DNA of 64,000 nucleotides from Alphaproteobacteria bacterium (lineage in GTDB: Bacteria; Bacteroidota; Bacteroidia; Bacteroidales; FEN-979). The stretch lies in the NCBI GenBank assembly GCA_009928665.1, contig SACF01000001.1:186001-250000 (forward strand). Reading direction: 5' to 3'. Positions 26,116 through 34,674 of this stretch are shown here, one piece after another (the first letter of the stretch is position 1; the number at the start of each line of letters is the position of its first letter). A model generated the notes under the pieces. That model saw only the letters and a list, made by a program, of their open reading frames with translations, was not told the DNA's origin and did no database searches. The translations under genes and the position numbers were made by a program.

Positions 26116-27316
26116 CCTGGTTTTCTATAACAGTAACAGACGGAGGTATATAAGTATCCCAGCGGGATTGATATTTTATTTTCTCTTGTTCCATAATCTT
26201 TGCATAAATCATGGTTGTACTAAGGTTGGTGTGTCCTAACAGTTTACTAATAACTTCAATTGGAATACCTAACGATATACCACAGGTAGCAAAGGTATGG
26301 CGAGCGACATGAAAGGTAAGATTTTTATTTATACCTGCCTGTTCTGCAATAGTTTTTAAGTGTCGGTTCATTACCTGACCACAGGGAACATGCATCACCG
26401 TTTGATTTTTAAACCTTTCTCCGATCATTTCATATGCTTTAACCGGCAGCGGTATAGAAACCCAATCACCAGTTTTATTCTGTTTGATACGGATAAATAC
26501 TTCGTCTTTCCCGTTATGCTTTTCGGTAATCAAATCCGTCATTTTCAGTTTCTTTGCATCCATGTAACGCAAACCTGAATAACAAAAGAAAAGAAAGACC
26601 CTTAAAGCATTTTGCACCCCTTTTTTTAAAGTACTACCCTTGTATAGGTTTTCTAAAATGGTCAATTCTTCCAGGGTTAGAAAATCTCTTTTACCAGGTA
26701 CCTTTATAATCTTTATACCTGTAAATGGATCATTCTTTATTATGCCTTCTAACCGGGCACGTTTTGTCTGTGTCTTTAACCAGGATAACGCTTTATTGTA
26801 GGTGTTAACATCGTTCCCCTTATTAATCATATACTCCCGGTATTGTAAAATAAAATCATTTGTGAGTTCACCGAACAATAACTTTGGGCGAAACTTTTTC
26901 ATCTTACTGATATAGCTTGTATAAGATCGTTTCGTATCCGGTGAAGAATTGTTCATTTTCTCAATTTGATTCTTCGCAAATGTGTAAAAGCAATCCTGGT
27001 TTGTGACAGGATTCTTAAAACGCCGGTCAAACTCTTCAATTGTGAAGGGAATGTTATTTCTTCGCATGTCGAGAAAAGCAGCTGCAGCCCGGTTTTCGGC
27101 ATCTTCGATGGTGCTGTTAATATAGTTCATATTCACCCACGAACAACGTCTTACTTGGCGGTTCTTTGCATCCCAATATTTATCGGGTTCAAATACGGAC
27201 ACCCCTGTTGAATAGTCTTTTTTCTTGTTATTCATCAGTATCCGAAGGTAAACCGGTATTGATCCGTCTTTTTTGGGATAATCGGAGCGAAGGAAAATTT
27301 TAAAAGTAGGTTTCAT
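26108..27316 (-). CDS. Tyrosine recombinase (integrase)
   Basis: A site-specific recombinase of about 402 residues from the ATG at 27316 (an in-frame ATG at 27358 would add 14 residues). The N-terminal Arm-DNA-binding part (FKIFLRSDYPKKDGSIPVYLRI) and the SAM-like core-binding domain (about 100-195) are of the Bacteroidota transposon/phage type. The catalytic residues are in place: Arg in SGLRYMDAK, His-x-x-Arg in FHVARHTFAT, His in LLGHTNLSTT and the nucleophile in MIYAKI. It lies about 150 nt from tRNA-Ala and surely inserted the element there. Confidence 0.95.
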   Translation of the reverse strand: MKPTFKIFLRSDYPKKDGSIPVYLRILMNNKKKDYSTGVSVFEPDKYWDAKNRQVRRCSWVNMNYINSTIEDAENRAAAAFLDMRRNNIPFTIEEFDRRFKNPVTNQDCFYTFAKNQIEKMNNSSPDTKRSYTSYISKMKKFRPKLLFGELTNDFILQYREYMINKGNDVNTYNKALSWLKTQTKRARLEGIIKNDPFTGIKIIKVPGKRDFLTLEELTILENLYKGSTLKKGVQNALRVFLFFCYSGLRYMDAKKLKMTDLITEKHNGKDEVFIRIKQNKTGDWVSIPLPVKAYEMIGERFKNQTVMHVPCGQVMNRHLKTIAEQAGINKNLTFHVARHTFATCGISLGIPIEVISKLLGHTNLSTTMIYAKIMEQEKIKYQSRWDTYIPPSVTVIENQAT

Positions 27317-27468
27317 TTGGCAATTTTTTGTGAAGGATAATAGAAAATTAATTGCCAATTCGGGAGCAAAACAGCTTAAATTTAATGAACGATGGTAGGG
27401 AGATACTTTTCTGTATCAGTGATTTGGTACAGGATATGGAATATATACATATCTTTGTTGCACATCCC

Positions 27469-27545
27469 TGGTGGAGTATAGGGGAGTCGAACCCCTGACC
27501 TTTAGACTGCCAGTCTAACGCTCTAGCCAACTGAGCTAATACCCC
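27469..27545 (-). tRNA. tRNA-Ala (anticodon GGC), attachment site of the element
   Basis: The minus strand gives a cloverleaf with acceptor GGGGTAT/ATACTCC, which includes the G3:U70 wobble pair that identifies tRNA-Ala. The anticodon stem TTAGA/TCTAA has loop CTGGCAG (GGC), and the T stem is AGGGG/CCCCT with TTCGACT. Discriminator A is followed by an encoded CCA. The 3' end carries the 13-bp core of the attachment site. A -7 element TAATTTTG lies 11 nt upstream (27556-27563). Confidence 0.95.
27471..27483 (+). repeat. tRNA-side attachment repeat (attL-like)
   Basis: The copy of GTGGAGTATAGGG inside tRNA-Ala: it covers the first C of CCA, the discriminator, the 3' acceptor strand and the first T-stem bases. 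The identical copy is at 19674-19686. Confidence 0.8.
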
Positions 27546-27605
27546 AACGAGAATGCAAAATTAAGAACTTTTTCAATATTATAATCATCCTTTTTTGTAA
27601 AGTAA

Positions 27606-28172
27606 ATGAAACGCCTATTCGCCGCACTGCGTATATGTCCCGATGTTGAATTCCTGAGGATGTACCGGAATCTTAAAGCCCAGCTATCGGATGAATCCAT
27701 AAAGTGGGTTGAGGAGCATAATATACACATCACCACAAGGTTTTTTGGAGAAACTCCCGAACATAAGATTGGGAAGATATGTGAAATTCTGAAAACCAGT
27801 TCGGAACAGACTAACGAAATTCAAATACAATTGTCGAAAATCGGACTCTTCGGAAGCAGATATTCACCCAAGGTGATCTGGCTTGGAATTGAACCTTATA
27901 CTGAACTTGTGAGTTTTATGAAGCGTTTGCAAGTGGATTTGCAGGTTCTTGGGTACGAACCCGACCGCCAGAATACAGTTCCACATCTTACCCTGGGAAG
28001 AATCAAAATGGTTAAGGATAAGATAAGATTCCAAAGGGTCATTGACAACTATTCGGGATGGAAATCAAGGTTTCAAAGTGTTAGCGGTATGACGCTGTAT
28101 GAAAGTATTTTACATCGCGAAGGGCCCGAATATCTGACTATTGAGAATTTCTTATTTAAAAAAAGCCCCTGA
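27606..28172 (+). CDS. thpR: RNA 2',3'-cyclic phosphodiesterase
   Basis: A 2H-superfamily phosphoesterase of 188 residues that opens 2',3'-cyclic phosphate ends of RNA. Both catalytic HxTx motifs are present: HITT at residues 41-44 and HLTL at 127-130. The start MKRLFAALRI matches the usual (M)RLFvAl.l. It stands alone; its stop codon falls inside a terminator stem used by the converging gene. Confidence 0.93.
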   Translation: MKRLFAALRICPDVEFLRMYRNLKAQLSDESIKWVEEHNIHITTRFFGETPEHKIGKICEILKTSSEQTNEIQIQLSKIGLFGSRYSPKVIWLGIEPYTELVSFMKRLQVDLQVLGYEPDRQNTVPHLTLGRIKMVKDKIRFQRVIDNYSGWKSRFQSVSGMTLYESILHREGPEYLTIENFLFKKSP

Positions 28173-28192
28173 AATTTAGTACTTTCAGGGGC
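28165..28192 (-). terminator. Terminator between thpR and the small membrane gene
   Basis: A 10-bp stem GCCCCTGAAA/TTTCAGGGGC with an 8-nt loop. On the minus strand it is followed by a run of seven T, so it ends the 28223-28555 transcript. The thpR stop codon lies in the stem. Confidence 0.8.
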
Positions 28193-28222
28193 AACAGTGA
28201 AGCAAGACAAATGTGACTTTTG

Positions 28223-28555
28223 TTATTCTTTAATATTTGTTTCTATTTTTCGGGTAATCACATGATAAATAATAAGCCCGATACCACCAAAGAGGCAGAC
28301 CATTGAAAAAAAGGCAGGTTCTTCTGCAAGGGTTGTATAAACTGCTAAAATTTTACCAATCAGAATACCTGTACCGATACCAACCAGTAAAAGACCCCAT
28401 TTCAATGAGGAGGGCTGGTTTTTAGAAGATTCAAAAACGCTTGCATCTGCACCTTTTGCTAAGAGAGCCAAGCGTTCTTTTCTTCGCACAAGAAGATATA
28501 CGATGCCGTAAATCATAGCAAAGAAAGCGACCGGGATTAAAAATTCGTTACTCAT
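28223..28555 (-). CDS. Small membrane protein (DUF6249-like)
   Basis: A 110-residue protein with an N-terminal helix (FLIPVAFFAMIYGIVYLLV), a short basic cytoplasmic stretch RRKERLALLAKGAD, and two further helices. The RKERLALIEKG-type motif after the first helix is common to small Bacteroidota membrane proteins often found near ECF sigma genes; such a gene lies 3.3 kb away here. Function unknown. Confidence 0.7.
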   Translation of the reverse strand: MSNEFLIPVAFFAMIYGIVYLLVRRKERLALLAKGADASVFESSKNQPSSLKWGLLLVGIGTGILIGKILAVYTTLAEEPAFFSMVCLFGGIGLIIYHVITRKIETNIKE

Positions 28556-28629
28556 TTCCGTAAATTTTTGGTTTGTTTTTTCCGTTTTCGCAAAGTTTGA
28601 CGCCGGATAAGTTTCCCGGTTACAAAGTA

Positions 28630-28663
28630 AAGGGGCCGAATCGAATAATCAATCCGGCCCCTT
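28630..28663 (-). terminator. Hairpin after the T9SS gene
   Basis: A 9-bp GC-rich inverted repeat AAGGGGCCG/CGGCCCCTT, 20 nt beyond the stop codon of the 992-residue gene. The minus strand lacks a strong T run, so efficiency is uncertain. Confidence 0.5.
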
Positions 28664-28682
28664 CCTTAAAACACCATATTCT

Positions 28683-31661
28683 TTACCTTACTATGAGTTT
28701 TTCAAGATAAGATCCTGATCCATTTGAAAGGCGAAGCAGATAGGTTCCGTTTGATAAGCCAGACATATTCAGTTTTTTTACAAAACTTTTTCCGATATTC
28801 TCAAGGATCTCGGAATAGATCTGTTTGCCGGCCGCATCTGTCAGGGTTAAAACAAGACGAGATTCATTACCATTTATTTTAATGGTCAGCATTCCATTAA
28901 CGGGATTTGGAAAGATTGATACTGCCGATTTCAGGGTGTTTGAAAATATTCCGGTACAATTATTTACCTGAACAAACAATAAAGATTCGACCCCATCGCC
29001 ACATTCATTTGAACCTTTAACGGATAGATTGCCCGACAGGGCCGTAGAACTAAATGAAAGTACAACTTCGTTGGTTCCCGCACCAGAGGTGATGGTAGCT
29101 CCTTCGGGAAGGGTCCACACATAGCTTGTAGCGCCCGCAATTTGAGGTACGATATAGTTGTAATCCCCATGTCCCTGGCATACGGTATCTTTTCCCATAA
29201 TGGTTCCTGCCGGTTCGGGAGCTGTATTTACTCCAACAGATTTTGACACCACCGGGCTATCACCACAGTCATTATATACAAATACTTCAACATTTCCGGC
29301 TGTTGACCCCCATAAAACTTCAATGGAATTGGTTCCCTGGCCTGAGTTAATCGCGGCGTCGGAAGGAACGGTCCATTGGAAGATTTCTCCATAATCAGTA
29401 ATGGAAGTAGAGAAGGTGGCGGTGGTATTGACACACATGATATCGGGTCCGGAAACAGGATTAAGCGGATTAGGCGGAAGCAGAACTGTGACAGGTAAAA
29501 CACTCTGAAGGCTTGTACCACATTCATTACCCGCCAGAACAGAAACATCACCCGTTGTGGTTCCCCATTTCACTGAGATGCTGATTGTATTTTGTCCAGA
29601 AAGAATGACGGCGTCGGCCGGGACGGTCCAGGAATAGGTATCGGCATCGGGAACTGCATTAATAGAATAGTCGGCGGTATCGCCGCTGCAAATTGTCTGA
29701 ATGCCAACAATAGGTCCCGGTGTTGCAGGGGCAGAATTAACTGTCAATAAAACACTGTCGGTGGTATTGTTTCCGCCATTATCAGTTACTGTAATATGAT
29801 ACATGGTGGTTGTAAGGGGAGAGGCAAAAGGATTAGGGCTCGCAGGATTGTTTAAGTGTTCGGGGGGTGTCCAGGAATAGCTATAGGGCGGGGTACCACC
29901 CAATACATTTGCATTAAGTTGTGACATCAATGTTTGACAAATGGTGGAAGGTGTTGCAGTTGCGGTTACTGAGAAAGTACTTCCCTCTAAAACCCGGATG
30001 GATACCACTCTTTTGTGAGCTGGTGTGCCATTGGGGCCTTTTGCGTAAATGGTCATTGTATAAATTCCGAGTGGAACACTACCGGATAAAATTGCTCTGA
30101 CCGGTTTACTATCGGGAAAACTTGTAATGGTGTTTCCATTGGGGTAATCAAAGGTAATGGAACCTGTGGTGGGCGCAGGGACAATTGTAGCTGAGAGTAT
30201 GACCGTGTCGGTGTACAATTTGACCTCCGGAATCGACACATTGATGATGGTATTGGAGGTTGGAACATAAAGCGTATCGGAAGTGCGATCAACGGCCATG
30301 GCATAATCCGGGAAATAGGCTGTCATACTTTGGAAAGTTCCCGACCGAAAATCGGTCCAACCGAGCATCGATACTTTTTTATTGGAAACTATGCCGTTGT
30401 AATCGCCCTGATAACGTGGATTGCCACCGCCTCCACAGGTCGGACAACTGATTTTCATTTTTTTGTTTGAAATCTGCTGGTTGGTGACAAAAGTCGCGCC
30501 TCCGTCAACCGAGTAGGAGGCATAGATGAGGGCGCTGTCGCCCGTGGGGCAATCGCGGGTATCCATCCACATCACATACAGTTTACCCGTTTCCTTATCA
30601 CACCAAATAGCGGGGTGCCATTGGTAATGGGTGTTGGTGCCGGGATCGTCATTGACCCTGATAGCGCTTGACCATGTTGCGCCCTGGTCGGTTGAATATC
30701 TGCAAAAAATATCGGGATAGCCAGATGCACTTGGCGGATCATTTGTTGCATAAACACAGTAAAACCTTCCCCTGTTCGGACCATAACTGTTGTCGGCAAC
30801 AATCATTGGGTAAGGACGGGTGCGCATACCCAGAACGGAGTGACGACCACTTAGTTGGGCGCCAACTGTACCCGCAAAGGCCTGGGTTGATTTAACCGTA
30901 AAGGTAGCACCACCGTCATGAGAAACATGAAAAGTATATTGAGAATTAAATGCGCTGGATCCTGAATTTGAGACTGCATAAACGGTTCCCCCCTGTATAT
31001 TGCCATTTGGGCCGACACATACCATCATTCCGGGCAGACTGTGGGGGGTGGCGGTATATGTTTTATTAAATGTCAGTCCATTGTCAGTACTGCGATAAAA
31101 GTTTCCTGAACTACTGTTTGTCATTACGGTATAGGCATAATTGGAGTAAGGACCCGCAGTCTGGTCACAAGCAATCCAGTTCTTGTCATTTCCGGCTATT
31201 GCTGTGACGGGAGATCCCCATGATGCCCCGTTATTGGAAGAAACCAACACTTTACAGCCGGTGATATTTCCGTACATGTTTTCATAATAAAGATGGCCTG
31301 AGCTATCATAGGCTACAACCGGATCGCCCTGAACAGAGGTCCCGAAGCTGGGACTTGAGTCTACCCAATCCATGCCGTTTTCGGTATGGTGGGCATCGTT
31401 GGTATTGTATGCTGTGAAATACCAAGTCGGATTCATCGGGTTTTCTGCCATATTATTTTCTGCAAAGTCAACACCCAGGCTGTAATTATCCCAGTTGTTA
31501 ATTGTCACAACCGAGGAAATCGGGGCGTCGGGAGTTTGTTTGATCTTATTTCTCAGGTAAAAGGGTATTTGATCCAGGTTCGGATTGTCAGGATTAACCT
31601 GTGCTGACAGGTTTGTTATTACAAGCACGAATAACAAACTAAAAATGGTAAAGATTCTCAT
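28683..31661 (-). CDS. Secreted sialidase-like beta-propeller protein with PKD-like repeats and T9SS sorting domain
   Basis: A 992-residue exported protein. Residues 1-20 are a signal peptide ending NLSAQ. Residues about 95-470 contain BNR/Asp-box-like repeats (SSNNGASWG, STDNGLTF, SHDGGATF, STDQGATWS, SVDGGATF), as in sialidase-fold propellers, but no catalytic residues can be assigned. Residues 560-900 hold one SPTICQ-type Ig-like repeat and three PKD-like repeats of the kind ETYSWTVPADA/GTNSIEVLWG. The last 75 residues, from SVFPNPVNGMLTIKI to LEKLIVR, are a type A C-terminal sorting domain, so the protein leaves by the type IX system and is anchored or released at the surface. Confidence 0.85.
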   Translation of the reverse strand: MRIFTIFSLLFVLVITNLSAQVNPDNPNLDQIPFYLRNKIKQTPDAPISSVVTINNWDNYSLGVDFAENNMAENPMNPTWYFTAYNTNDAHHTENGMDWVDSSPSFGTSVQGDPVVAYDSSGHLYYENMYGNITGCKVLVSSNNGASWGSPVTAIAGNDKNWIACDQTAGPYSNYAYTVMTNSSSGNFYRSTDNGLTFNKTYTATPHSLPGMMVCVGPNGNIQGGTVYAVSNSGSSAFNSQYTFHVSHDGGATFTVKSTQAFAGTVGAQLSGRHSVLGMRTRPYPMIVADNSYGPNRGRFYCVYATNDPPSASGYPDIFCRYSTDQGATWSSAIRVNDDPGTNTHYQWHPAIWCDKETGKLYVMWMDTRDCPTGDSALIYASYSVDGGATFVTNQQISNKKMKISCPTCGGGGNPRYQGDYNGIVSNKKVSMLGWTDFRSGTFQSMTAYFPDYAMAVDRTSDTLYVPTSNTIINVSIPEVKLYTDTVILSATIVPAPTTGSITFDYPNGNTITSFPDSKPVRAILSGSVPLGIYTMTIYAKGPNGTPAHKRVVSIRVLEGSTFSVTATATPSTICQTLMSQLNANVLGGTPPYSYSWTPPEHLNNPASPNPFASPLTTTMYHITVTDNGGNNTTDSVLLTVNSAPATPGPIVGIQTICSGDTADYSINAVPDADTYSWTVPADAVILSGQNTISISVKWGTTTGDVSVLAGNECGTSLQSVLPVTVLLPPNPLNPVSGPDIMCVNTTATFSTSITDYGEIFQWTVPSDAAINSGQGTNSIEVLWGSTAGNVEVFVYNDCGDSPVVSKSVGVNTAPEPAGTIMGKDTVCQGHGDYNYIVPQIAGATSYVWTLPEGATITSGAGTNEVVLSFSSTALSGNLSVKGSNECGDGVESLLFVQVNNCTGIFSNTLKSAVSIFPNPVNGMLTIKINGNESRLVLTLTDAAGKQIYSEILENIGKSFVKKLNMSGLSNGTYLLRLSNGSGSYLEKLIVR

Positions 31662-31697
31662 GATTTTTTATTTTTAAGTGTTTATAAATCCCATATA

Positions 31698-31728
31698 CAA
31701 ACATACGAAAATATTTGAATAAGATCAA
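31698..31728 (-). promoter_or_regulatory. Promoter of the T9SS protein gene
   Basis: Minus strand TTG (31726-31728), 20 nt, TATGTTTG (31698-31705), 36 nt before the ATG. Full match to the Bacteroidota consensus. Confidence 0.7.
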
Positions 31729-31760
31729 TCCTATCAAACAGATGGTATAAAAAAACATAA

Positions 31761-31768
31761 TATCTTTG
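31761..31768 (+). promoter_or_regulatory. Candidate -7 element of the ECF sigma gene
   Basis: TATCTTTG fits TAnnTTTG, 46 nt before the ATG; no TTG at the expected distance. Confidence 0.35.
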
Positions 31769-31814
31769 TATTGTTGCATGTAACCCAAAGTATAATCCAT
31801 CGTCAAAGGCGAAG

Positions 31815-32381
31815 ATGAAGTACCAGGAAGACAACCATTACATTGACAGGGTTCTGAGTGGTGACATCTCTGCATATGGACAACTGGTTGCCAAACATAA
31901 AAACCTGGTTTTCTCGATTGCTTTGAAAATACTGAACAACCGTGAGGATGCTGAAGAGATTGCCCAGGATACTTTCCTGAAGGCCTTTCATGCCCTGAAA
32001 ACATTTGAGAGAAAGTCAAAATTCTCGACCTGGTTATACCGTATTGTTTACAATGCCGCCATATCAAAAACACGGAAGAAAAGACTTGAACTAATCCCGA
32101 TGGACAATTATATTGTTCAAAATTACACCGACGATGAATATATTTCTTCAGCAGATACGATTGGACCTGAAGAACAACGTATTATGATAACGGAGGCAAT
32201 GAAATCACTTTCGGATGATGAAAATCTGTTGATAACATTGTTTTACAAGGGGGATAATTCCATTGAAGATATAAGCCAGATTACGGGATTGACAACCTCA
32301 AATGTTAAAGTAAGGCTGCACCGGATTCGTAAGAAATTACATGATGAACTTGAAATGATGATGAACCGGGCGGTTAATTGA
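31815..32381 (+). CDS. ECF-type RNA polymerase sigma factor
   Basis: A 188-residue sigma-70 family factor with only regions 2 and 4. Region 2 includes NREDAEEIAQDTFLKAFHALKTFE and FSTWLYRIVYNAAISKTRKK (promoter melting). Region 4, near residues 130-180, has ISQITGLTTSNVKVRLHRIRKKL (the -35 reading helix). The next gene, 22 nt on, is a membrane protein that is probably its regulator. It is divergent from the T9SS protein gene. Confidence 0.93.
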   Translation: MKYQEDNHYIDRVLSGDISAYGQLVAKHKNLVFSIALKILNNREDAEEIAQDTFLKAFHALKTFERKSKFSTWLYRIVYNAAISKTRKKRLELIPMDNYIVQNYTDDEYISSADTIGPEEQRIMITEAMKSLSDDENLLITLFYKGDNSIEDISQITGLTTSNVKVRLHRIRKKLHDELEMMMNRAVN

Positions 32382-32403
32382 TTATAAATGTTAATTTTGT
32401 ATT

Positions 32404-32841
32404 ATGATAACACCTCACGATTTACCCAAAGAAGATTATCTGAAAGACCTGATGCAACATGTTCAGCTTGATAGTCCTTCGGATAATTTTGTCGATCACG
32501 TAATGCAGGGAATCCAGGTTGTTCCGCAAGAGTGTACGTCAAGCAAACCCATTTTTACTTTTCTGAAGTCCTTTTTTCCCTACGCAGCATTGATCATCAT
32601 CATTTTGGTGGTCATTGGCACTTCCGATTTGCCGTTTCTTAACTGGATCCCGGGAAAAGCATACTATTTTGAAAATTTGGCGCCCTATATTAATATCTTT
32701 TTAACGGCCATTAAAAATATTTTCAGTTCTTCCTATGTATCTTTTGGATTGCTGATTGGTTTTTCAGGAGGCTTTTTGTTTCTGGCAGACAAGTTTCTTG
32801 TTTCCAGGTTTTCAAGAAGAAAAAGTCATACTATCGCTTAG
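32404..32841 (+). CDS. Membrane protein, probable anti-sigma partner
   Basis: A 145-residue protein with a 50-residue cytoplasmic N-terminus and two membrane helices (about 55-75 and 105-132). It has no zinc-finger (HxxxCxxC) motif of the ZAS anti-sigma family. Its position 22 nt after the ECF gene and its topology suggest it tethers or inhibits the sigma factor. It overlaps the converging lutB-like gene by 4 nt. Confidence 0.6.
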   Translation: MITPHDLPKEDYLKDLMQHVQLDSPSDNFVDHVMQGIQVVPQECTSSKPIFTFLKSFFPYAALIIIILVVIGTSDLPFLNWIPGKAYYFENLAPYINIFLTAIKNIFSSSYVSFGLLIGFSGGFLFLADKFLVSRFSRRKSHTIA

Positions 32842-34217
32842 GGATGTGTTTCTTTCCAGCGTTCCTTAAAGCTTTTAGGGGCAATTTTTGGCAAGGTCCT
32901 TCTGGTGCCCCACATTTTTCGACCAAATCGGGAGATCATTCTATTTTTCAACTTTGATTTTGGTTTATCAATCATCCAACGGTGAAGCATTAGGGTTTTC
33001 CAACCCTGGACGATAATACGCCATTTATAGGATATATATTTCTTGGAAACGGCTTCGTGACGGTTGTAAAGTAACAATTCATGAAGTGGTATTTTCACCG
33101 GGCACACTTCTGTGCATTTTCCACATAAAGTGGAAGCAAAACTCAGGTGGTTATAATCACGCATTCCCAGATAATGTGGTGAAATCACGGAGCCAATTGG
33201 TCCTGAATAGGTTGCGCGGTAGGAATATCCGCCAATGCTTTTATATATCGGACAACCATTCAGACAAGCACCACATCTGATGCATGAAAGGGCTCGTCGC
33301 TGTTCTTTAAAACCGAGGAGTTCGGTTCGGCGGTTGTCGAGCAAAACCACGAACATTTCATCGGGACCATCGGGTTCAAATTCTGTTTTTGGTCCAAATA
33401 CCATATTGTTATAGGCTGTCAGATGTTGCCCCGTACCATGTTGTGCTAAAAGCGGAAAGAACAGATCGAGGTCTTCCAAAGATGGTATCAACTTTTCGAT
33501 TCCAACGATTACGATGTGAATTTTGGGGAAGGCCATGGTTAGTAATCCATTACCTTCATTTTCCGTCAAAGCAACGGCACCCACATCTGCAACAAGAAAA
33601 TTACCACCAGTAATTCCAACGTCAGCACGGATGAATTCACTGCGTAGTTTATCTCTGACAAACCTCGTAATTTGTTCCGGAGAACAATCCGGAGGTAAAT
33701 TGAACTTTTCATGAAAGAGTTTTGCAACATCTTCTTTTGACTTATGCATGGCAGGAGTCAAAATATGATAGGGTTTTTCCCCGGCGATCTGAACAATAAA
33801 TTCACCCAGATCGGTCTCAAAGACCTCTCTTTTGTTTTTTTCAAATAGTTCATTGAGTTCTAATTCTTCAGAGACCATGGTCTTTTGTTTGACAATGACC
33901 TGAGCCTTTGATTTTTTAATAATATGAAGAATTTCTCTTTGTGCCTCCTTTTCACTGGGAGCCCATATTACTTTTCCGCCCCTTTTACTGAAATTATTTT
34001 CAAATTCTGCCAGGTATTTATCCAGATTGTTTAATGTTTTATGCTTTATATTTGCTGCTCTTCGCTTGGCCAATTCAAGATTCTGATACTGATCTTTTCC
34101 TTTTGATACCTGAATATCATACCTTCCGATATTATAATTCAATCGTTTGCGATGTTCTGAATCAAAAGCTCTTTGTTCTGAATCCTCAAGAAATTTCTGA
34201 AAGACTGTATTCATCAT
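32838..34217 (-). CDS. lutB: LutB-like iron-sulfur oxidoreductase subunit
   Basis: A 459-residue protein with an N-terminal LUD domain and two 4Fe-4S clusters: CIRCGACLNGCPIYK near residue 310 and CGKCTEVCPVKIP near 364. This is the layout of LutB/YkgF, part of the LutABC L-lactate dehydrogenase complex. The C-terminal tail is basic. The partners LutA and LutC are not adjacent, so either they are elsewhere or this protein works in another LUD-type complex. rpiB follows 7 nt beyond the start side. Confidence 0.85.
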   Translation of the reverse strand: MMNTVFQKFLEDSEQRAFDSEHRKRLNYNIGRYDIQVSKGKDQYQNLELAKRRAANIKHKTLNNLDKYLAEFENNFSKRGGKVIWAPSEKEAQREILHIIKKSKAQVIVKQKTMVSEELELNELFEKNKREVFETDLGEFIVQIAGEKPYHILTPAMHKSKEDVAKLFHEKFNLPPDCSPEQITRFVRDKLRSEFIRADVGITGGNFLVADVGAVALTENEGNGLLTMAFPKIHIVIVGIEKLIPSLEDLDLFFPLLAQHGTGQHLTAYNNMVFGPKTEFEPDGPDEMFVVLLDNRRTELLGFKEQRRALSCIRCGACLNGCPIYKSIGGYSYRATYSGPIGSVISPHYLGMRDYNHLSFASTLCGKCTEVCPVKIPLHELLLYNRHEAVSKKYISYKWRIIVQGWKTLMLHRWMIDKPKSKLKNRMISRFGRKMWGTRRTLPKIAPKSFKERWKETHP

Positions 34218-34224
34218 AGATATT

Positions 34225-34674
34225 TCAAATTAGATTTTGTATTTTGGCTACCCTGAGTTCATGTCTTCCACCCTCAAATCCGGTCGTCAAAAAGATTTTA
34301 ACAAGTTCGAATGCCAACGATTCCGTTATAAATCTGGCGGGAAGCGCCAATATATTTGCGTTATTATGAAGCCTTGCAAGTTTTGTAATTTCTTCATTCC
34401 AACATACGGCGGCTCTTACTCCTTTATATTTATTTGCGACCATTGCCACGCCATTGCCACTTCCACATAATATAATTCCCATTTTTACTATTCCTGAATT
34501 TACTGCTGAGGCTAGGGGATGTATCAGGTCGGGATAATCAACACGGTCGGATGAAAAAGTCCCAAAATCTTTAACATTATATCCTAATTTACTGATATTC
34601 AATTTTATATATTCTTTAAATTCAAATCCTGCATGATCACTTGCAATTGCAATCTGATCGATTTTATCTTCCAT
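34225..34674 (-). CDS. rpiB: Ribose-5-phosphate isomerase B
   Basis: Interconverts ribose 5-phosphate and ribulose 5-phosphate. From the ATG at 34674 the protein has 149 residues, the usual length, and starts IAIASDHAGFEFKEYI. It contains YPDLIHPLASAV, the active-site ILCGSGNGVAMVANK with Cys in the loop, and the ALPARFI segment. An in-frame ATG at 34740 would add 22 hydrophobic residues unlike the family, and a -7 element lies between the two, so the shorter form is preferred. Confidence 0.94.
   Translation of the reverse strand: MEDKIDQIAIASDHAGFEFKEYIKLNISKLGYNVKDFGTFSSDRVDYPDLIHPLASAVNSGIVKMGIILCGSGNGVAMVANKYKGVRAAVCWNEEITKLARLHNNANILALPARFITESLAFELVKIFLTTGFEGGRHELRVAKIQNLI

Larger units (their letters stand above)
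19674..27483. mobile_element. 7.8-kb integrated element in tRNA-Ala(GGC)
   Basis: The 13-bp sequence GTGGAGTATAGGG occurs at 19674-19686 and again at 27471-27483, where it is the 3' end of tRNA-Ala on the minus strand; the repeat unit is 7797 bp. Just inside the tRNA end lies a tyrosine recombinase reading away from the tRNA, the classic order of tRNA-targeted islands. In between are a XRE repressor, an excisionase-like HTH, a RepA-like ATPase, an iteron-like site, a RimK-like ligase, a large phage-like protein and small orphans. No relaxase, terminase, portal or capsid gene was recognised. Composition is mosaic: 22-24 kb is very AT-rich while the RimK-like gene is clearly richer in GC. The type of element is uncertain. 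Confidence 0.85.

Noticed and set aside
27423..27457. Plus-strand promoter TTTG ... TATCTTTG near the tRNA-Ala end
   Set aside because: It would read antisense through tRNA-Ala and its spacing (23 nt) is long; chance match likely.
19674..27483. ICE or conjugative transposon
   Set aside because: No relaxase, coupling protein or type IV secretion gene is present in the 7.8 kb.
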